Shown: in pieces, positions 45,806 to 57,774 of the stretch
Numbering within the stretch: position 1 is the first letter of the stretch
Layout of the letters: every line of letters starts with the position of its first letter
DNA from: Adineta ricciae
Lineage: Eukaryota > Rotifera > Eurotatoria > Adinetida > Adinetidae
Reading direction: 5' to 3'
Length of the DNA: 64,000 nt
Assembly (NCBI GenBank): GCA_905250025.1
Contig: CAJNOJ010000089.1
Span: forward strand, 142,665-206,664
Position numbers and translations under genes: made by a program
Notes under the pieces: generated by a model
Told to the model about the DNA's origin: nothing
Databases searched by the model: none
The model's input: the letters and a program-made list of their open reading frames with translations, nothing else

Positions 45806-48800
45806 CAGAGCTGAGCACAGGACAGGTCGTGCGGTGAATCCTGCCCTCCTGTCCTGTCCTGAGCTGTCCTGCAGGTGAGGATCTCGATTTTTGTCCTGCC
45901 CTGTCCGCTCTACAGGATGGATGAGGCGGAGCGGCAGGCAGGACAGGATGAACCACCTTGTCCTGCCGTGCGGTATGATAATTTTTTATAAATTTTATTT
46001 TAACGCTTTTACATAAGTTCTGGTAATTCATAACGATCAGTCTTTCTATTTCTACTATAGAGGTCATTAAAAGACAATGAAATATTGTGTGAATACGATT
46101 CGTCGACACACATACGAGTGCTGTATCATATACAGAAACAAACAAACTTGTTATATGTTAAATACTGAATATGTACAGATAAAAGTCATCGTCGACTATT
46201 CCTCTCCATCTATACAAGTGTTTCTTTCTATTATTTCGACTGTTTTTTTTCCACATTTATACTAAATACAGAATAGTGAATTATGAATATAGCAGATGTC
46301 TCTTCATCAAGTGAATTTTCTTTGAATTCTGAAAAAGTCAAACAATTACTTCGATCGGATGATAAACTTTACAAAGTTATAAAAAACGAATCATCATCTG
46401 GAGCAACCTGGTGGAATACATTTGGATTTCCTGCTAAATTAGATGAAAATAATGAATATCAACGAATTTTCGGACATGTTAGTTGTTTCAAGTGTTATCA
46501 AACGTTCAATTATTCTTCAAAAAGTGGAACAACTCGTTTAAAAGCCCATGAAATGAAATGTAAATCAGTTGCTGGATTATCATCATTACCATTAGCTTCT
46601 TCCATTGAAATTGATCATTCTTCTTCTTCATCGTCGGCACAAAGCATTCTTACTCAACATGGATTTCTTAAGTCAAAAAAATTAAGTGAAAAGGATGCTG
46701 AACATATGAAGCTATTATGTACTCAGTGGATCAGCACAGATCTTCGTCCATTTTCAATCATCGAAGATTCAGGATTTCGTAGTTTAGCTCAAGAATTAAT
46801 TCGAATTGGTATGTTACTTTATCTTATTTTCATTGCATCGAAACAATACTATTTTGAATTGCTTTTCAGGACACAAATATGGTGTAATTGATATCGATAA
46901 TGTTTTGCGAAGTCGCCATACATTATCTCGAAACGTGTATGATCTTGCAGATTGTCTTAGAGAATGTATAAAAGATAAACTACGTGAACCATTGCAACAT
47001 CGATCTGTGACTATATGTCCAGATTTTTGGACAGATCCGTACAAAAATATTTCCTATTTAGGACTGAACATATGTTTTGTTGATAATCAACATCGTTTTT
47101 ATTCAATAGATTTATTCTGTCGACCTTTTCTTGGTATTAAATCAGCTGATTTAATTGTGAAAGTAAGGCTACCTTTTCAATACATCGCATTTTCCATGTT
47201 GATTTTATAGGCCCTTGAATCTCATTTAAGTGAATTTGGTATTAGTAATTTAGCCATGGTGAACATAATATCTGATCGAGGTTCAAATTTTGTTAAAGCT
47301 TTCGAACCATTTAGTCCTCTTTTCTGTTTTGGCCATCGTTTGAACAACGTATTAAAAACAACCTTCTTTCACCACGAAAAGAAGAAGAAAAAGCAATCTG
47401 ATTCATCATCAACAACAACAATAGTGACAGCATCAAATAATAATAATAACGTCGGTGTAGGAAATAATGATTCAATACCAAAAGAACAAAAATATGTTCT
47501 TTCAAGTGAAGAATCATCCGATGATGATGAAGAATATGTTTTACCATTAACATCAATTCCAATTATAAAAAAGAAAAAAACGAATACGTCAACATTAGTA
47601 CCGAACGATAAACAATCATTACGAAATGTCTTGATTGATGATATTCCAGTTGAAGCAAAATATGTACTTTCTACATTAAAACAATGTAAAAGAATTGTTA
47701 AATATATAAAAAAAGTTGGTATAATGACTTTCTAATATTTACTCGAAGAAGAAAGAATTTTTTAATCTTTTTTAGTCTGGTTTGAACAAAGATATTGAAA
47801 ATAATGGTGGATCAACAGTACATCAAGCAATTGATGTCCGTTGGCTATCAATCATGAATTCATTGAAATCAATATTGAAATCGTATAAGGTTATGAAGAA
47901 AATTTTGATCAATAAACAACAACAGAGATTATTCATCAACGTTGATGAAAAGAAAATCAAACAAATTATGCTATTGTTAGAACCATTTCAGGATGTAATG
48001 AAAATGATTCAAACTGGTAATTCACCATCTTTACATTTAGTTTTACTATGTACACAAACATTAAGAGATGTTTTAAAATCATTCGATTCATTAGTCAATT
48101 ACCACGAAAATAATGGTGAATATGAATCAAATGACATAGACGACGAGCTGTTCGAAGAATTAGAAGGTATATAAGGGACAAAATAGTATATCAATGACTA
48201 TTTTTTTTTATTCTAGGTATAAAGTTTTTTCTTAATCGAATGAGAGGTTTATTCAATGAAATGTTTGAACTTGATATCAGACATTATTCTGCTACGTTAT
48301 TACATCCCAAATATCGTTCATTAAAAGCCTGCACTTATACCGAACGTGCTGAATGTTACAAATATGTGCGTCAACAAATGCAGCTAATCTATATCGAACC
48401 AAATGAATCAAATCAAAAGGAAGTTGAAGAACCTGCAGCAAAGAAGTTTAAAGGTGATTTGTTTCGTCGATTCGAATCTGATGGTTCCGATGTTCGACAA
48501 GAAGATGGAGGTGAATCTGGAAATGAAAGTGAAGAATATCCAATCTCATCAAGAAAAACAGATGAACTTGATCGTTATTTAAATTTAGAGTTCGAAAAAC
48601 TCAAACTATCATCAAATCCATTAACGTTCTGGAATGATCAACATGACAAATTTCCTCTTTTATCTTGTCTAGCTCGTCGTATTTTTTCAATACCAGCTAC
48701 TTCTACCAGTGTAGAAAGACAATTCTCTGGAGCAGGTTTAGTTATACAAGAAAGAAGAACGAGTTTGAATCCTGAACAATTGGACAACATTTTATTAATC

Positions 48801-49329
48801 AGATCAATGAGGAAATACGAACATTTATTTGAACAATAATTGTCTTATTTCTATATATGAACTTCCACTATTTGTATTAATATATTCTTGAAACACATAT
48901 TCTTATATCTTCTCAATTTTGTATCATTGATACTGATCATAGTTATTACGACGTAAGGTTACGTCATTCTCAAGGAGAATCTTCTATATAATATCTTTTC
49001 GTTCATAATACGTGTTTGTTCAAATAGTTGTTCATTCTTTCTTTTTTTGTATTTATTTATTTGATTCATCGTATTAAAAAAATAGATGTGATATTTATGA
49101 TGAAGAGATGAGTTGTAAAATGAATAGATGATACGATCAGTGTCTTTTTTAGCTAAAAAAATTCATGTATGTCCTGCCAAAAACCTGTCCTGTCCTGTCC
49201 TGTCCTGAGCCTGTCCTGTCCTGCAGACGAGGGTCCAAATTTCGTCCTGTCCTGCCCGCACCACAGGACGAATGATGCCGGAGCGGCAGGCAGGACAGGA
49301 TGAAAAATGTTGTCCTGTGCTCACCTCTG
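45806..49329 (+). mobile_element. complete hAT transposon hAT-2
   Basis: The terminal repeats are CAGAGCTGAGCACAGGACA and CAGAGGTGAGCACAGGACA. The 8-bp target ATTGCGTC is repeated exactly at 45798-45805 and 49330-49337. It is 3,524 bp long. Subterminal zones hold many CCTGTCCTG repeats in both halves, unrelated to those of hAT-1. It contains an intact five-exon transposase. The insertion lies next to the first EF-hand gene copy. Confidence 0.95.
46283..48839 (+). CDS. hAT-2 transposase
   Basis: Five exons (46283-46808, 46870-47162, 47211-47714, 47776-48166, 48217-48839) join in phase to about 778 residues. A BED-like finger is near the start (FGHVSCFKCYQTF, KAHEMKC). The core has catalytic-type Asp residues in CPDFWTDPYKN and IISDRGSNF, then CFGHRLNNVL. 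A Ser/Asn-rich disordered insert follows, then DVRWLSIMNSL. The C-terminal dimerisation region is FSIPATSTSVERQFSGAG. The exon 3 donor GTTGGT (47715) was chosen because it gives the expected KKSGLN junction; GTATAA four bases later would shift the frame. No stops were found. Its sequence differs strongly from hAT-1, so the two belong to different hAT families. Confidence 0.9.
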
Positions 49330-49404
49330 ATTGCGTCATCGTTTCTTTCTTCTTATTGCATGTTCGATTGATGGTATAAAATTCAGGTTTTTATATTCCT
49401 GTCC

Positions 49405-51082
49405 GAAAAGTATCTGGCGAATTAGATGAATGAAAACAAAAAGCATCATCATTAATACGAAGATTAGAATAAAGGTTGGACTTGAAGTGTGACAAATAAA
49501 ATCTTAACGAAGAAATTTGAAATCTGATTTTTTTTAATCACTGGATGGCGTTCAAAATAAATGTCTCTTAAAAATATGGATATTTATTATAGATCTACAT
49601 GCATTAAGAATGAAGTTTTGATCAACATAATTATACATTTATGTTTAGTTTTAGATCTTAAGGGCGAGGAGTGAGTATTCGTTTGTCCATGTCACATCCT
49701 CACCTTCATCCATCCATCGTAAAGACAAAGAAAGAACAAGGCAATTTTCTCTTCTCATATGAAAATCATTTTAATTTTTTATTAAATTTCATTCTATAAT
49801 CAAGAAATCTAAAAATAATCGTAAAACACAATCATCGGACAGTTATTATTCAAATGCTTAGACGCATTCGCAGATAATATCTCTTGCCAATCCTGATTTA
49901 ACCAATCGGGTAAATTCAGACAAACTAATTTGTCCAGATCCATCTGTGTCAGCCAGAAAAACACAAAGGTCAACACAATACTAAAAGAAATAATCATTAA
50001 AGACAAATAAGCTTAACTTTTCAATTAAATTCAAAATGACCTCATCGGTAAGGACTGATAAAAAGGCTCGTAGTTCATCGGGTGAAATTTGACCATCCGA
50101 CAAAGTGATTGTTCGATTGTAGAGGCCTCTTCTACCTTGGTCGAGAATGTCGAAAGCGCGTGCAATGTCAGATTCGCGTTCCTGACTATTTCCCAACATG
50201 AATACTTGCAATACCAGCAAGAAATCATCCCATGCCAATTTCGGAGCTGATGAAGTAACATCTTCTGTAATAGAATGAATTAACAAAAAGATTACATCAG
50301 TAAAATGACTTCGAAATAGATTATTCTAACTTCTTCTATATTCTTGTTTGGTTATTGTACGAGAATAAATAGTTGCGCCATCATCAAGCAATTCCAAAGT
50401 AACACTTGTTGTGCGACCGTCAACAACTTGTTCCCTGTATTTAGCAACTCTTCTTGACCACATCGTTGATGAAGGAAACGAAAAGTTTGCTATTCATTTA
50501 ATATCATTGAATAAGTAGAAATGATATGAATGAACTTACTCGGTCTTACAAATTTTCGGTGAAGTTTCATGCCAGGAACATCTAATATTTTTATTAATAA
50601 ACAGCAAAAGCTTTTAACTACGACATGTAATGGAAATTATATGCTTACAATCGGATGGAAGCAAGCCATATTGAGAGAAATCAAATAATCCTCGTCGTCG
50701 AATCGATCTACTGCTTACGTATTGTGTACCTATTTCAATATTTTAAAGTGAAATCGAGTAAAAATCTTGTGATATTGACTACAAATGACAAATCATATTG
50801 ATTTTGGACGATGATTTTCCCTTTAATTTATTTTGTTTTTTTTTCTCTTCTCGTATTCAGTGTTGTCGAGAACTTAGGATCGCAGTTAATACACAACTGT
50901 CACCACAACATATCTCATCATGCATACCGAAAAAGAGGTGACTCAGTCTATCGAGCATCTAAGATCCACGCTTTCTTTTACAGATCCTACTACAGCTATA
51001 TATGTCGTCCCAGGTTGAACTTAAAAAGTCGCAGGTGTGTCAAAACTTCGAAATTTTAGAGAAGAATATGATATAGAAACTG
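49405..51082. repeat. segmental duplicate, copy 1 (EF-hand locus)
   Basis: Aligns with 54815-56326 over the whole EF-hand gene and both flanks at high identity. Copy 1 alone has about 115 extra bases at about 49547-49665. Its right edge ends exactly at the ambiguous base 51083. Confidence 0.9.
49858..50958 (-). pseudogene. EF-hand protein, copy 1 (probably decaying)
   Basis: Exon equivalents on the minus strand are 50958-50919, 50729-50649, 50581-50540, 50489-50331, 50264-50041 and 49980-49858. The coding parts are intact and the last exon still has the Ca-binding loop DTDGSGQISLSE. Two splice donors differ from copy 2. After exon 1 GTAAGA has become ATGAGA, and after exon 5 GTAATT has become GTCATT. 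Without these, reading through soon reaches stops. It may yield truncated products or none. hAT-2 lies just downstream (lower coordinates). Confidence 0.7.
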
Positions 51083-51600
51083 NGTGGGTAAGGATGGCGT
51101 GGATGAAGTCTCACCCAAGTGGTTCTATAACTGAAAAGGCCGCGAAACTTTGCATGCTGTTTCCATATGTCTAGAAAGCATCAAACGACTGTTCGCATAC
51201 TAGTCAGGATGACAAGTGTTGACGACATGGGTGGGGTCTGGGTGAAATTTCACCCACGCGATTTCGTGTCAAGACAGCACGCCAAACCTTCCGTACTGCT
51301 TTTGTGGGCATAGGGAAGGATAGATGGGTTGTTAGGGAGCCCGTAAGGAGATTGACAAGGTCGGCGTCTGTGAGTTATCATCCAAGTGATTCTATGACAG
51401 ATGAGGTTGTCAAAATTTGCATGCTGGTTTTTGTGTACTCAGAAAGTGAGTATACTATAGAATGGGTCAGTAGGTCCGTCTGCCCGTTAATCCAATAACT
51501 CCTGAAAGAATAATCCAATTGTCATGAAATTTAGTACATAACAGTATATTGTCAATGTCGCACACGAGTTCGAAGATGAGCGCGATCGACTGTAATACTA
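51083..51600. repeat. dispersed repeat with GGGTGAAATTTCACCC palindrome
   Basis: G-rich sequence with several GGGTGAAAT/TTCACCC modules, one a perfect 16-bp palindrome near 51239. It is followed by the ATGAAATTTAGTACATAAC / GAGTTCGAAGATGAG segment shared, in reverse orientation, with about 15666-15815. Similar modules occur at 57775-58140. It abuts the broken end of duplication copy 1 at an N. Confidence 0.6.
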
Positions 51601-52253
51601 CTAACTTACAAAAAAATTTCTCAGATTCTTATGCGTTCCATCTGATACACTTTTTGAAGTACACATAACTTTCGGATAAAGTCCGAAGTTTTCGCATTTT
51701 TTAATTAACAAAACTAATTTGATTTCAATATACTTTTTGAACATCTGCAAGTACTGCAGTGAAGAGTGTAGCTTGAGGAAAGAAAAAGAAAATTATAGAT
51801 GTTTTTATCATGTATTCTATTAAATAAAGATATCGTTCTTTCTTATTGTTCATAAATTATTATATTAATACCGATCTCTACTGCAACTGTGATCCAATCG
51901 GAGAAAGCTCTTATCACTAGTAATGAAAAACAGGGCAGTTAGCTGATTACTATGCTTCATCGAAAAATAAAATTGGTAAAGAAATAAGTTCGTTTTTAAT
52001 TAAACTAAAAGCAGATGAAGGCGCCATCTGTAATAAGGTAAAATAGATTGGATGAATCATTTCAATGCATTAATTTTTTGTTCCTCTTCTGTAATGAACC
52101 ATAAAACGAATTTTGAAAGTATGCATTTATTTTTTCTTTGATCTGATGCACACCTTCAGACACATTCTAAAAGAAATACTTAATAACAACAAACTGTTTA
52201 TTTTCTCATATTGTTCTTTTTTGTTTAGTATTCAAATATTATTATTTCTTGTA
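51601..52253. other. gene-free region upstream of the SET/MYND gene
   Basis: No gene supported. A TTTTTTGTTTAG acceptor-like sequence at about 52218-52229 could end a 5'UTR intron of the next gene. Confidence 0.4.
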
Positions 52254-53465
52254 ATGGCAGAATCCAAATTGGATATTATTATCACACAAGACAAGGGACG
52301 ATGTTTTGTCGTAAATCAACATGTATCTCAAGGAGAAATTGTATTTATTTGCCAACCATATGGTATAGTTCCATTCGTGATAACAAAAGATTTCATATGT
52401 GCAAACTGCATTTGTATTCCAAAGGAGAGAACTTCTTCGAATAAAATGATTGAATGCCGACAAAAATGTCATCATACATTTTATTGTTCCGATCAATGTG
52501 AACAGCACGATTGGGACAAATTTCACAAATACGAATGTTCATTCCTTGACAAAATATTCGAAATTGGCTTCACGAATTATATTCTTACCTATACGCGACA
52601 AATAATGCGCATGTTAACATTACGATTTTATGAGATTATGAACAAATCTTGTGTTTCCAAATTTGAAGATGTATGGAAACTCTGCTCAAACTATGAGAAA
52701 TTTACAATGAAAACGAAAGATGAATATGAAGCAGTGGCCAAAATATTGACAGAATATGTTTTAACTCAACTCGTTCCTCATTTAACATCGGGCGATATGG
52801 ATTTTACTCGTATGGTTTACTCGTTTCTACCTGATAGAGCAGATGTCGAGAAACTTTCGATCAATGTTTCGAATTCATGGATAAATACAATGACTCATAC
52901 ATATTCAATTTCGAGTGATGCCTGCAAACAGTTATTATTTAAAATATATATTCTCATTTGTATCGAAGAGATCAACTCATTCTTTCTCACAACATTTCTA
53001 TTTGACGGATGGACTCAATCATGCTCGAAATATGCTGTAGCAGTCTATCCACAAGCCTCTTTTTTCAATCACTCGTGCTCACCGAACTTGGGTCGTTTCT
53101 TCATTGAAAAGGATGGAGACACTTTTCGTACCGGCGACATTGTTTTCTTTGCCATGCGTTCGCTGGAAAAAGGTGAAGAAGCCTGTATTACGTACACGAA
53201 TCTCGAACCTGAACTTTATATACAAGAACTAGTCGATACAAGTGAAATTATTAAATCTCAAGCAAAAAGAAATGAAAGATTAAAAGAAATCTTCCTTTTT
53301 GATTGTAATTGTGTTCGATGCATCAACGAGTCAAAAGGAATACTAGATTCATCTTTTGTCACTTTAGTAAAAGAATTCAAGTGTTCAAAGACAGATTGTA
53401 CTGGTTGGCTGATCCCAACCGTCGATGACTGCAAGATATGCGAGGCATGTGGGTCATCACCATAG
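52254..53465 (+). CDS. SET and MYND domain protein (SMYD-like)
   Basis: A single open exon of 403 residues from MAESKLDIII. The frame is open further upstream to 52113, but that extension is hydrophobic and atypical. A split SET domain begins at the N-terminus (GRCFVVNQHVSQGEIVF). A MYND zinc finger interrupts it (CANC... ECRQKCHHTFYCSDQCEQHDW...HKYEC, residues about 49-95). The SET core resumes with ASFFNHSCSPNLGRFF and GEEACITYTN, followed by a post-SET Cys cluster (FDCNCVRCINE, CSKTDC). This order is that of SMYD lysine methyltransferases, which use S-adenosylmethionine on histones or other proteins. NHSCSPN, the cofactor-binding motif, is intact. The protein ends soon after the post-SET Cys cluster, with little of the C-terminal TPR-like domain of vertebrate SMYD1-3. 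Confidence 0.87.
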   Translation: MAESKLDIIITQDKGRCFVVNQHVSQGEIVFICQPYGIVPFVITKDFICANCICIPKERTSSNKMIECRQKCHHTFYCSDQCEQHDWDKFHKYECSFLDKIFEIGFTNYILTYTRQIMRMLTLRFYEIMNKSCVSKFEDVWKLCSNYEKFTMKTKDEYEAVAKILTEYVLTQLVPHLTSGDMDFTRMVYSFLPDRADVEKLSINVSNSWINTMTHTYSISSDACKQLLFKIYILICIEEINSFFLTTFLFDGWTQSCSKYAVAVYPQASFFNHSCSPNLGRFFIEKDGDTFRTGDIVFFAMRSLEKGEEACITYTNLEPELYIQELVDTSEIIKSQAKRNERLKEIFLFDCNCVRCINESKGILDSSFVTLVKEFKCSKTDCTGWLIPTVDDCKICEACGSSP

Positions 53466-54038
53466 CGTCTTCTCTTTTTTCTTCTGCTTTACTCGCTTTA
53501 TAGGCTCATGCAAAGGAAAACTATCGAATGAGACAGAACTAGAGTATAATTTGTAATAACAAAAGTTATGTAAAAAGTTCACTGACTTGTCTTTTTTTTC
53601 TGTAGTAACTACAACTTTCTAATACGTATATACTTTCTTGTCTTTCTTATTGTCATATTGTGTATCTCTTGAAAGATAAAATATGTAGTGATCAAGTTTT
53701 TTTTCATTTTGTCAAAGCAGATAGGATGCATTATTGATTTGGATTTTGCTAACTTAATGAAAACAGTTAACCCAATTCCTGTGGGATTATGAAATGTGAG
53801 ACGCGATGCACTTGCCATAATTTCCGTAATTGAATGATCGTTGATCTGTGCGAGGAAGAAGCAAACAGAATGTTAATAAGTTTTTAATGGTACACACTTT
53901 GATACTCTCTTTGCAGATCATGTTTTGAAAAATCTGATGAGACAACCGTCATATTTAATAAGGAATGTCTCTGAAAAAATATCATCTTTATTTTTCACAT
54001 GTGTCGCTATATAGACACAAAAGTGGTCATATGATGCG
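53466..54038. other. gene-free region
   Basis: 3' flank of the SET/MYND gene; nothing else supported. Confidence 0.4.
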
Positions 54039-54323
54039 TTATAGCGTTAGCCGGGAAATTCCATGTATTTCAGATATCGATTAATTTCCCGGAAATTCAG
54101 TTTTCCCTTCAGATATACTAAACCAAAAGAATATATACGATTTCCCCATTTTCATCACGGACGTATAAGGCATATAGGGCATATGATGCCGGAGGGTGAT
54201 GTGAGTCTTATGTGCCCGTAATAAACACGGCAGGATACAGAGGTTATTGTCTTTACTATATATTTGTTATAAATCCCAAGTCTATAGATATGTCGAAAAT
54301 GAGTTTCCCGGAAAACGCTATAA
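54039..54323. mobile_element. MITE, 285 bp
   Basis: The left end, TTATAGCGTTAGCCGGGAAA, is matched inverted by the right end (TTATAGCGTTTTCCGGGAAA). No coding content. The edges TTA/TAA suggest a T/A-rich target. Confidence 0.8.
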
Positions 54324-54814
54324 CACATAAAATCAGGAATGTTATCCGTTTGAATTTAGGGTATTCCGTGTAAGACATTACAGATGACTTTCAATAGGAC
54401 CAGTCTACTTATCATCGAAAATATGTGTCTAGACTTGTTTGATATTTATGATGTCTGACGAATTTCGAAAAAAATGTTTTTGGAGAAGGTCTCTGTGTTT
54501 GTCCGTCATTTTTTCTCTATATAAAAAGATACGATAGATGCTCCGAAAAAGCACTAGAAAACTCGGGGTTTTCCATAGAAAAGATCTATTTTTTCCATCA
54601 AAAGTGTTTTCTAAAGCGGACTGGCTTTTCGAAGCGAAAAAGACTTTTCCAAAAAAGTGGATGGATCCGCATGGATTGACCCTAATGATTTTAGTCGAAT
54701 AACAATCAAGAAAATGAAATAATTACAATATTCTAGTCTTTTTGTTTGATATTTTATACATTTATCAAGCGTTATCGAACATAATCAGATAAACACCCTG
54801 AGTTTAATTCGCAA
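54324..54814. other. gene-free region
   Basis: Contains locally self-complementary TTTTCC/GGAAAA motifs around 54540-54660. No gene. Confidence 0.4.
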
Positions 54815-56326
54815 GCTATCTGGAGAATTAGATTATTGCAAAGATTAGAACAAAGGTTGGACTTGATATGTTACAAATAAAATCTTAATGAAGATATTTG
54901 AAATCTGATTTCTTTTAATCACTGGTTTGAGGGTGCGGGACGAGTATTCGTTTGTCTATGTCACGTCCTCGCACTCATCCATACACCGTGAAGACAAAGA
55001 AAGAACAAGGCAATTTTTTCTTCTCATACGAAAATCAATTTAATTTTTTTATTAAATTTCATTCTATAATCAAGAAATCTAAAAGTAATCGTAAAACGCA
55101 ATCATCGGACAGTTATTATTCAAATGCTTAGACGGATTCGCAGATAATATCTCTTGCCAATCCTGATTTAATCAATCGGGTAAATTCAGACAAACTAATC
55201 TGGCCAGATCCATCTGTATCAGCCAGAAAAACACAAAGATCAACACGATACTAAAAGAAATAATAATTAAAGACAAATAAGCTTAACTTTTCAATTAAAT
55301 TCAAAATTACTTCATCGGTAAGGATTGATAAAAAGGCTCGTAGTTCATCGGGTGAAATTTGACCATCCGACAAAGTGATTGTTCGATTGTAGAGGCCTCT
55401 TCTACCTTGGTCAAGAATGTCGAAAGCGCGTGCAATATCGGATTCGCGTTCCTGACTATTTCCCAACATGAATACTTGCAATACCAACAAGAAATCATCC
55501 CATGCCAATTTCGGAGCTGACGAAGTAACATCTTCTGTAATAGAACAAATTAACAAAATGATTACATAAGTAAAATGACTTCGAAATAGATTATTCTAAC
55601 TTCTTCTATATTCTTGTTTGGTTATTGTACGAGTATAAATAGTTGCACCATCTTCAAGCAATTCCAAAGTAACACTTGTTGTACGACCGTCAACAACTTG
55701 CTCCCTGTATTTAGCAACTCTTCTTGACCACAATGTTGATGAAGGAAACGAAAAGTTTGCTATTCATTTAATATGATTGAATAAGCAGAAATGATATGAA
55801 TGAACTTACTTGGTCTTACAAATTTTCGGTGAATTATCATGCCAGGAACATCTAATATTTTTATTAATAAACAACAAAGACGTTTAACTACGACATGTAA
55901 TGAAAATGATATGCTTACAATCGGATGGAAGCAGACCATATTGAGAGAAATCAAATAATCCTCGTCGTCGAATCGTCCTACTGCTTACGTATTGCGTACC
56001 TATTTCAATATTTTAAAGTGAAATCAAGTAAAAGTCTTGTGATATTGACTACAAATGGCAAATAATATTAATTTTTGGATGCTGATTTTCCCTTTAATAT
56101 ATTTTTTCTCTCTTCTCGTATTCAGTATTGTCGAGATCTTAGGATCGCAATAAATACACAACTATCACCACAACATATCTTACCATGCATACCGAAGAAG
56201 AGGCGATTTAGTCTATCTAGCATCCAAGATCCACGCTTTCTTTTACAGATCCTACTACAACTATATATGTCGTTTCAGGCTGAACTTGAGAGTATTATAG
56301 AAGAATGTGATATAGAAACTGCAAAA
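54815..56326. repeat. segmental duplicate, copy 2 (EF-hand locus)
   Basis: Direct-orientation duplicate of 49405-51082, about 5.4 kb away, with the SET/MYND gene between the two. Confidence 0.9.
55128..56223 (-). CDS. EF-hand calcium-binding protein, copy 2
   Basis: Six minus-strand exons (56223-56184, 55999-55919, 55851-55810, 55759-55601, 55534-55311, 55250-55128) join in consistent phase with GT-AG introns to 222 residues. It starts MLDRLNRLFFGMH. The C-terminal EF-hand has a canonical 12-residue loop at about residues 193-204 (DTDGSGQISLSE), able to bind Ca2+. A preceding EF-hand (ARAFDILDQGRRGLYNRTIT then SDGQISPDELRAFL) has an expanded loop and may not bind. The N-terminal 100 residues are basic with no known domain. 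The arrangement recalls calcineurin-B/CIB-like sensors, but I would not name an orthologue. Intron 5 uses donor GTAATT, chosen because it alone keeps the last EF-hand in frame. Confidence 0.8.
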
Positions 56327-56337
56327 TAAGGATTCTC

Positions 56338-57698
56338 CTATATGTATTTGTCTTTACCTGATACTCCGTAATCAATAGTACTTGCGCGTACGCTCGAATA
56401 TGATAGTGCTGGCAGAGACTAAAAGAAAAACGTTGATAAGATATTTTTGACGCTTATTTTGGACAAAAACTACCAGATCTTCATGAATGCCAGCATTACG
56501 AGCTGTTTCAACAAGTGTCGTTGAATCTAACAGTGTATTTCCATAACGAGCTACATAATCGGCAGGATTTTCTCTAACGACATCTTCTTTTTCCAATCGT
56601 CGAACTACACGTGGTTCAACACGTTCATAAATAACAATCTGATTGCGGCATTCTGAACATGATACAGAACTGGCACCCTGCGCTTCTTCAACAATTGTAC
56701 GACGTTCAGGTGCAGGCCCATAAGGTAACCAACGTTCGATGATAATATCACCTAAATAATAAGAAAACAATGATCTATGATTGAAAAAAAAGAGAAGTGA
56801 AATAATTCTTTTTACGTGGTTTTTCCGGTGGAGCTGGAAAACGTTCGACAATAATCGATCGTGGAGGAGGAGGTAGACCAGGTATTCGGCGAATAACTAT
56901 AAAACGAATATATTCAGTAACTTCACGTATATGGAACTTAAATTTGTTGTTTTCCCTCACCCGTTTCGCTTGGAATAGGTGATGGTGGCAATGGTGGCCG
57001 TTCACGTAAGACAAGTGGAGGTGGTGTAACAGCAGGTTCCGCGTATTGACGTATGACAAGTGGTGGAAGTGGTGCTGCTTGAGGTTCACGCACTTCTTTA
57101 ATAATGAGTGGCTAAAATCATATAAAGATTAACAACATTGCATTTACAAAAATTTCAATTGCTTACTCCTGGTGCTGGTGCAGGTGGTGGTTGAAGATAT
57201 CGAACAAGAACTCGTTGCTGATATGTTACCGGTCGGTCCGCTACTGTTTTTCGAATAACTATCGGATCAGGATCTCTGCAAATATTGGCTGTTCTTTCAA
57301 GAAATCTGTTAGTCTCTTCGACACTATGTGTTTCAATTACGGTTTCATTCGTGAAACCGTTTACTACTGCTACACTTTCGCGTGTACTATATGCATTTTG
57401 TTGTAATCGTCTGCCACTAATACTACCATCAAGGTAAATTTCACTTGATAATGTTTGATAGTTGTTCCGACCCAATTGAGCAGCACTGATTTCATGGTCA
57501 TGCAGACGACTAGCCGACGTTTCATATGTTGTAGAAGATGTTCCTTCGATATTTGAAACCAATTCTCGAAATTCATGTTTATTAATGCTATATACACATC
57601 AACTTATTATTGTGACAAAAAATGCTTGATTCTTACCTTCGGTTCTGGTTTGGATCACCTTCTTCAAGCGAACTATTACTGTGAACGCTTTCTGGCAT
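56338..57698 (-). CDS. proline-rich protein with repeated IIxR motifs (unknown function)
   Basis: Six minus-strand exons (57698-57637, 57587-57167, 57111-56961, 56896-56816, 56751-56474, 56418-56338) join with GT-AG junctions in phase to 357 residues. The N-terminal half is Ser/Thr/Arg-rich and probably disordered. The middle repeats a short hydrophobic-x-Arg/Glu module separated by proline runs: DPIVIRK, PLIIKE, PLVIRQ, PLVLRE, RSIIVERF, RDIIIERWLPYGP. A C-terminal part (RRLEKEDVVRENPADYVARY) is charged and helical. No signal peptide or membrane segment is seen. I do not recognise a named family. The beta-strand-like repeat plus Pro spacers suggests a structural or cytoskeletal protein (inference). 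Confidence 0.75.
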
Positions 57699-57774
57699 TT
57701 TCCGAAATCGACAAAGTACAAAAAAGTTCTTGAAATAAAAAACAAAGTAACGATAAGATATCGCTTAGAATGAA

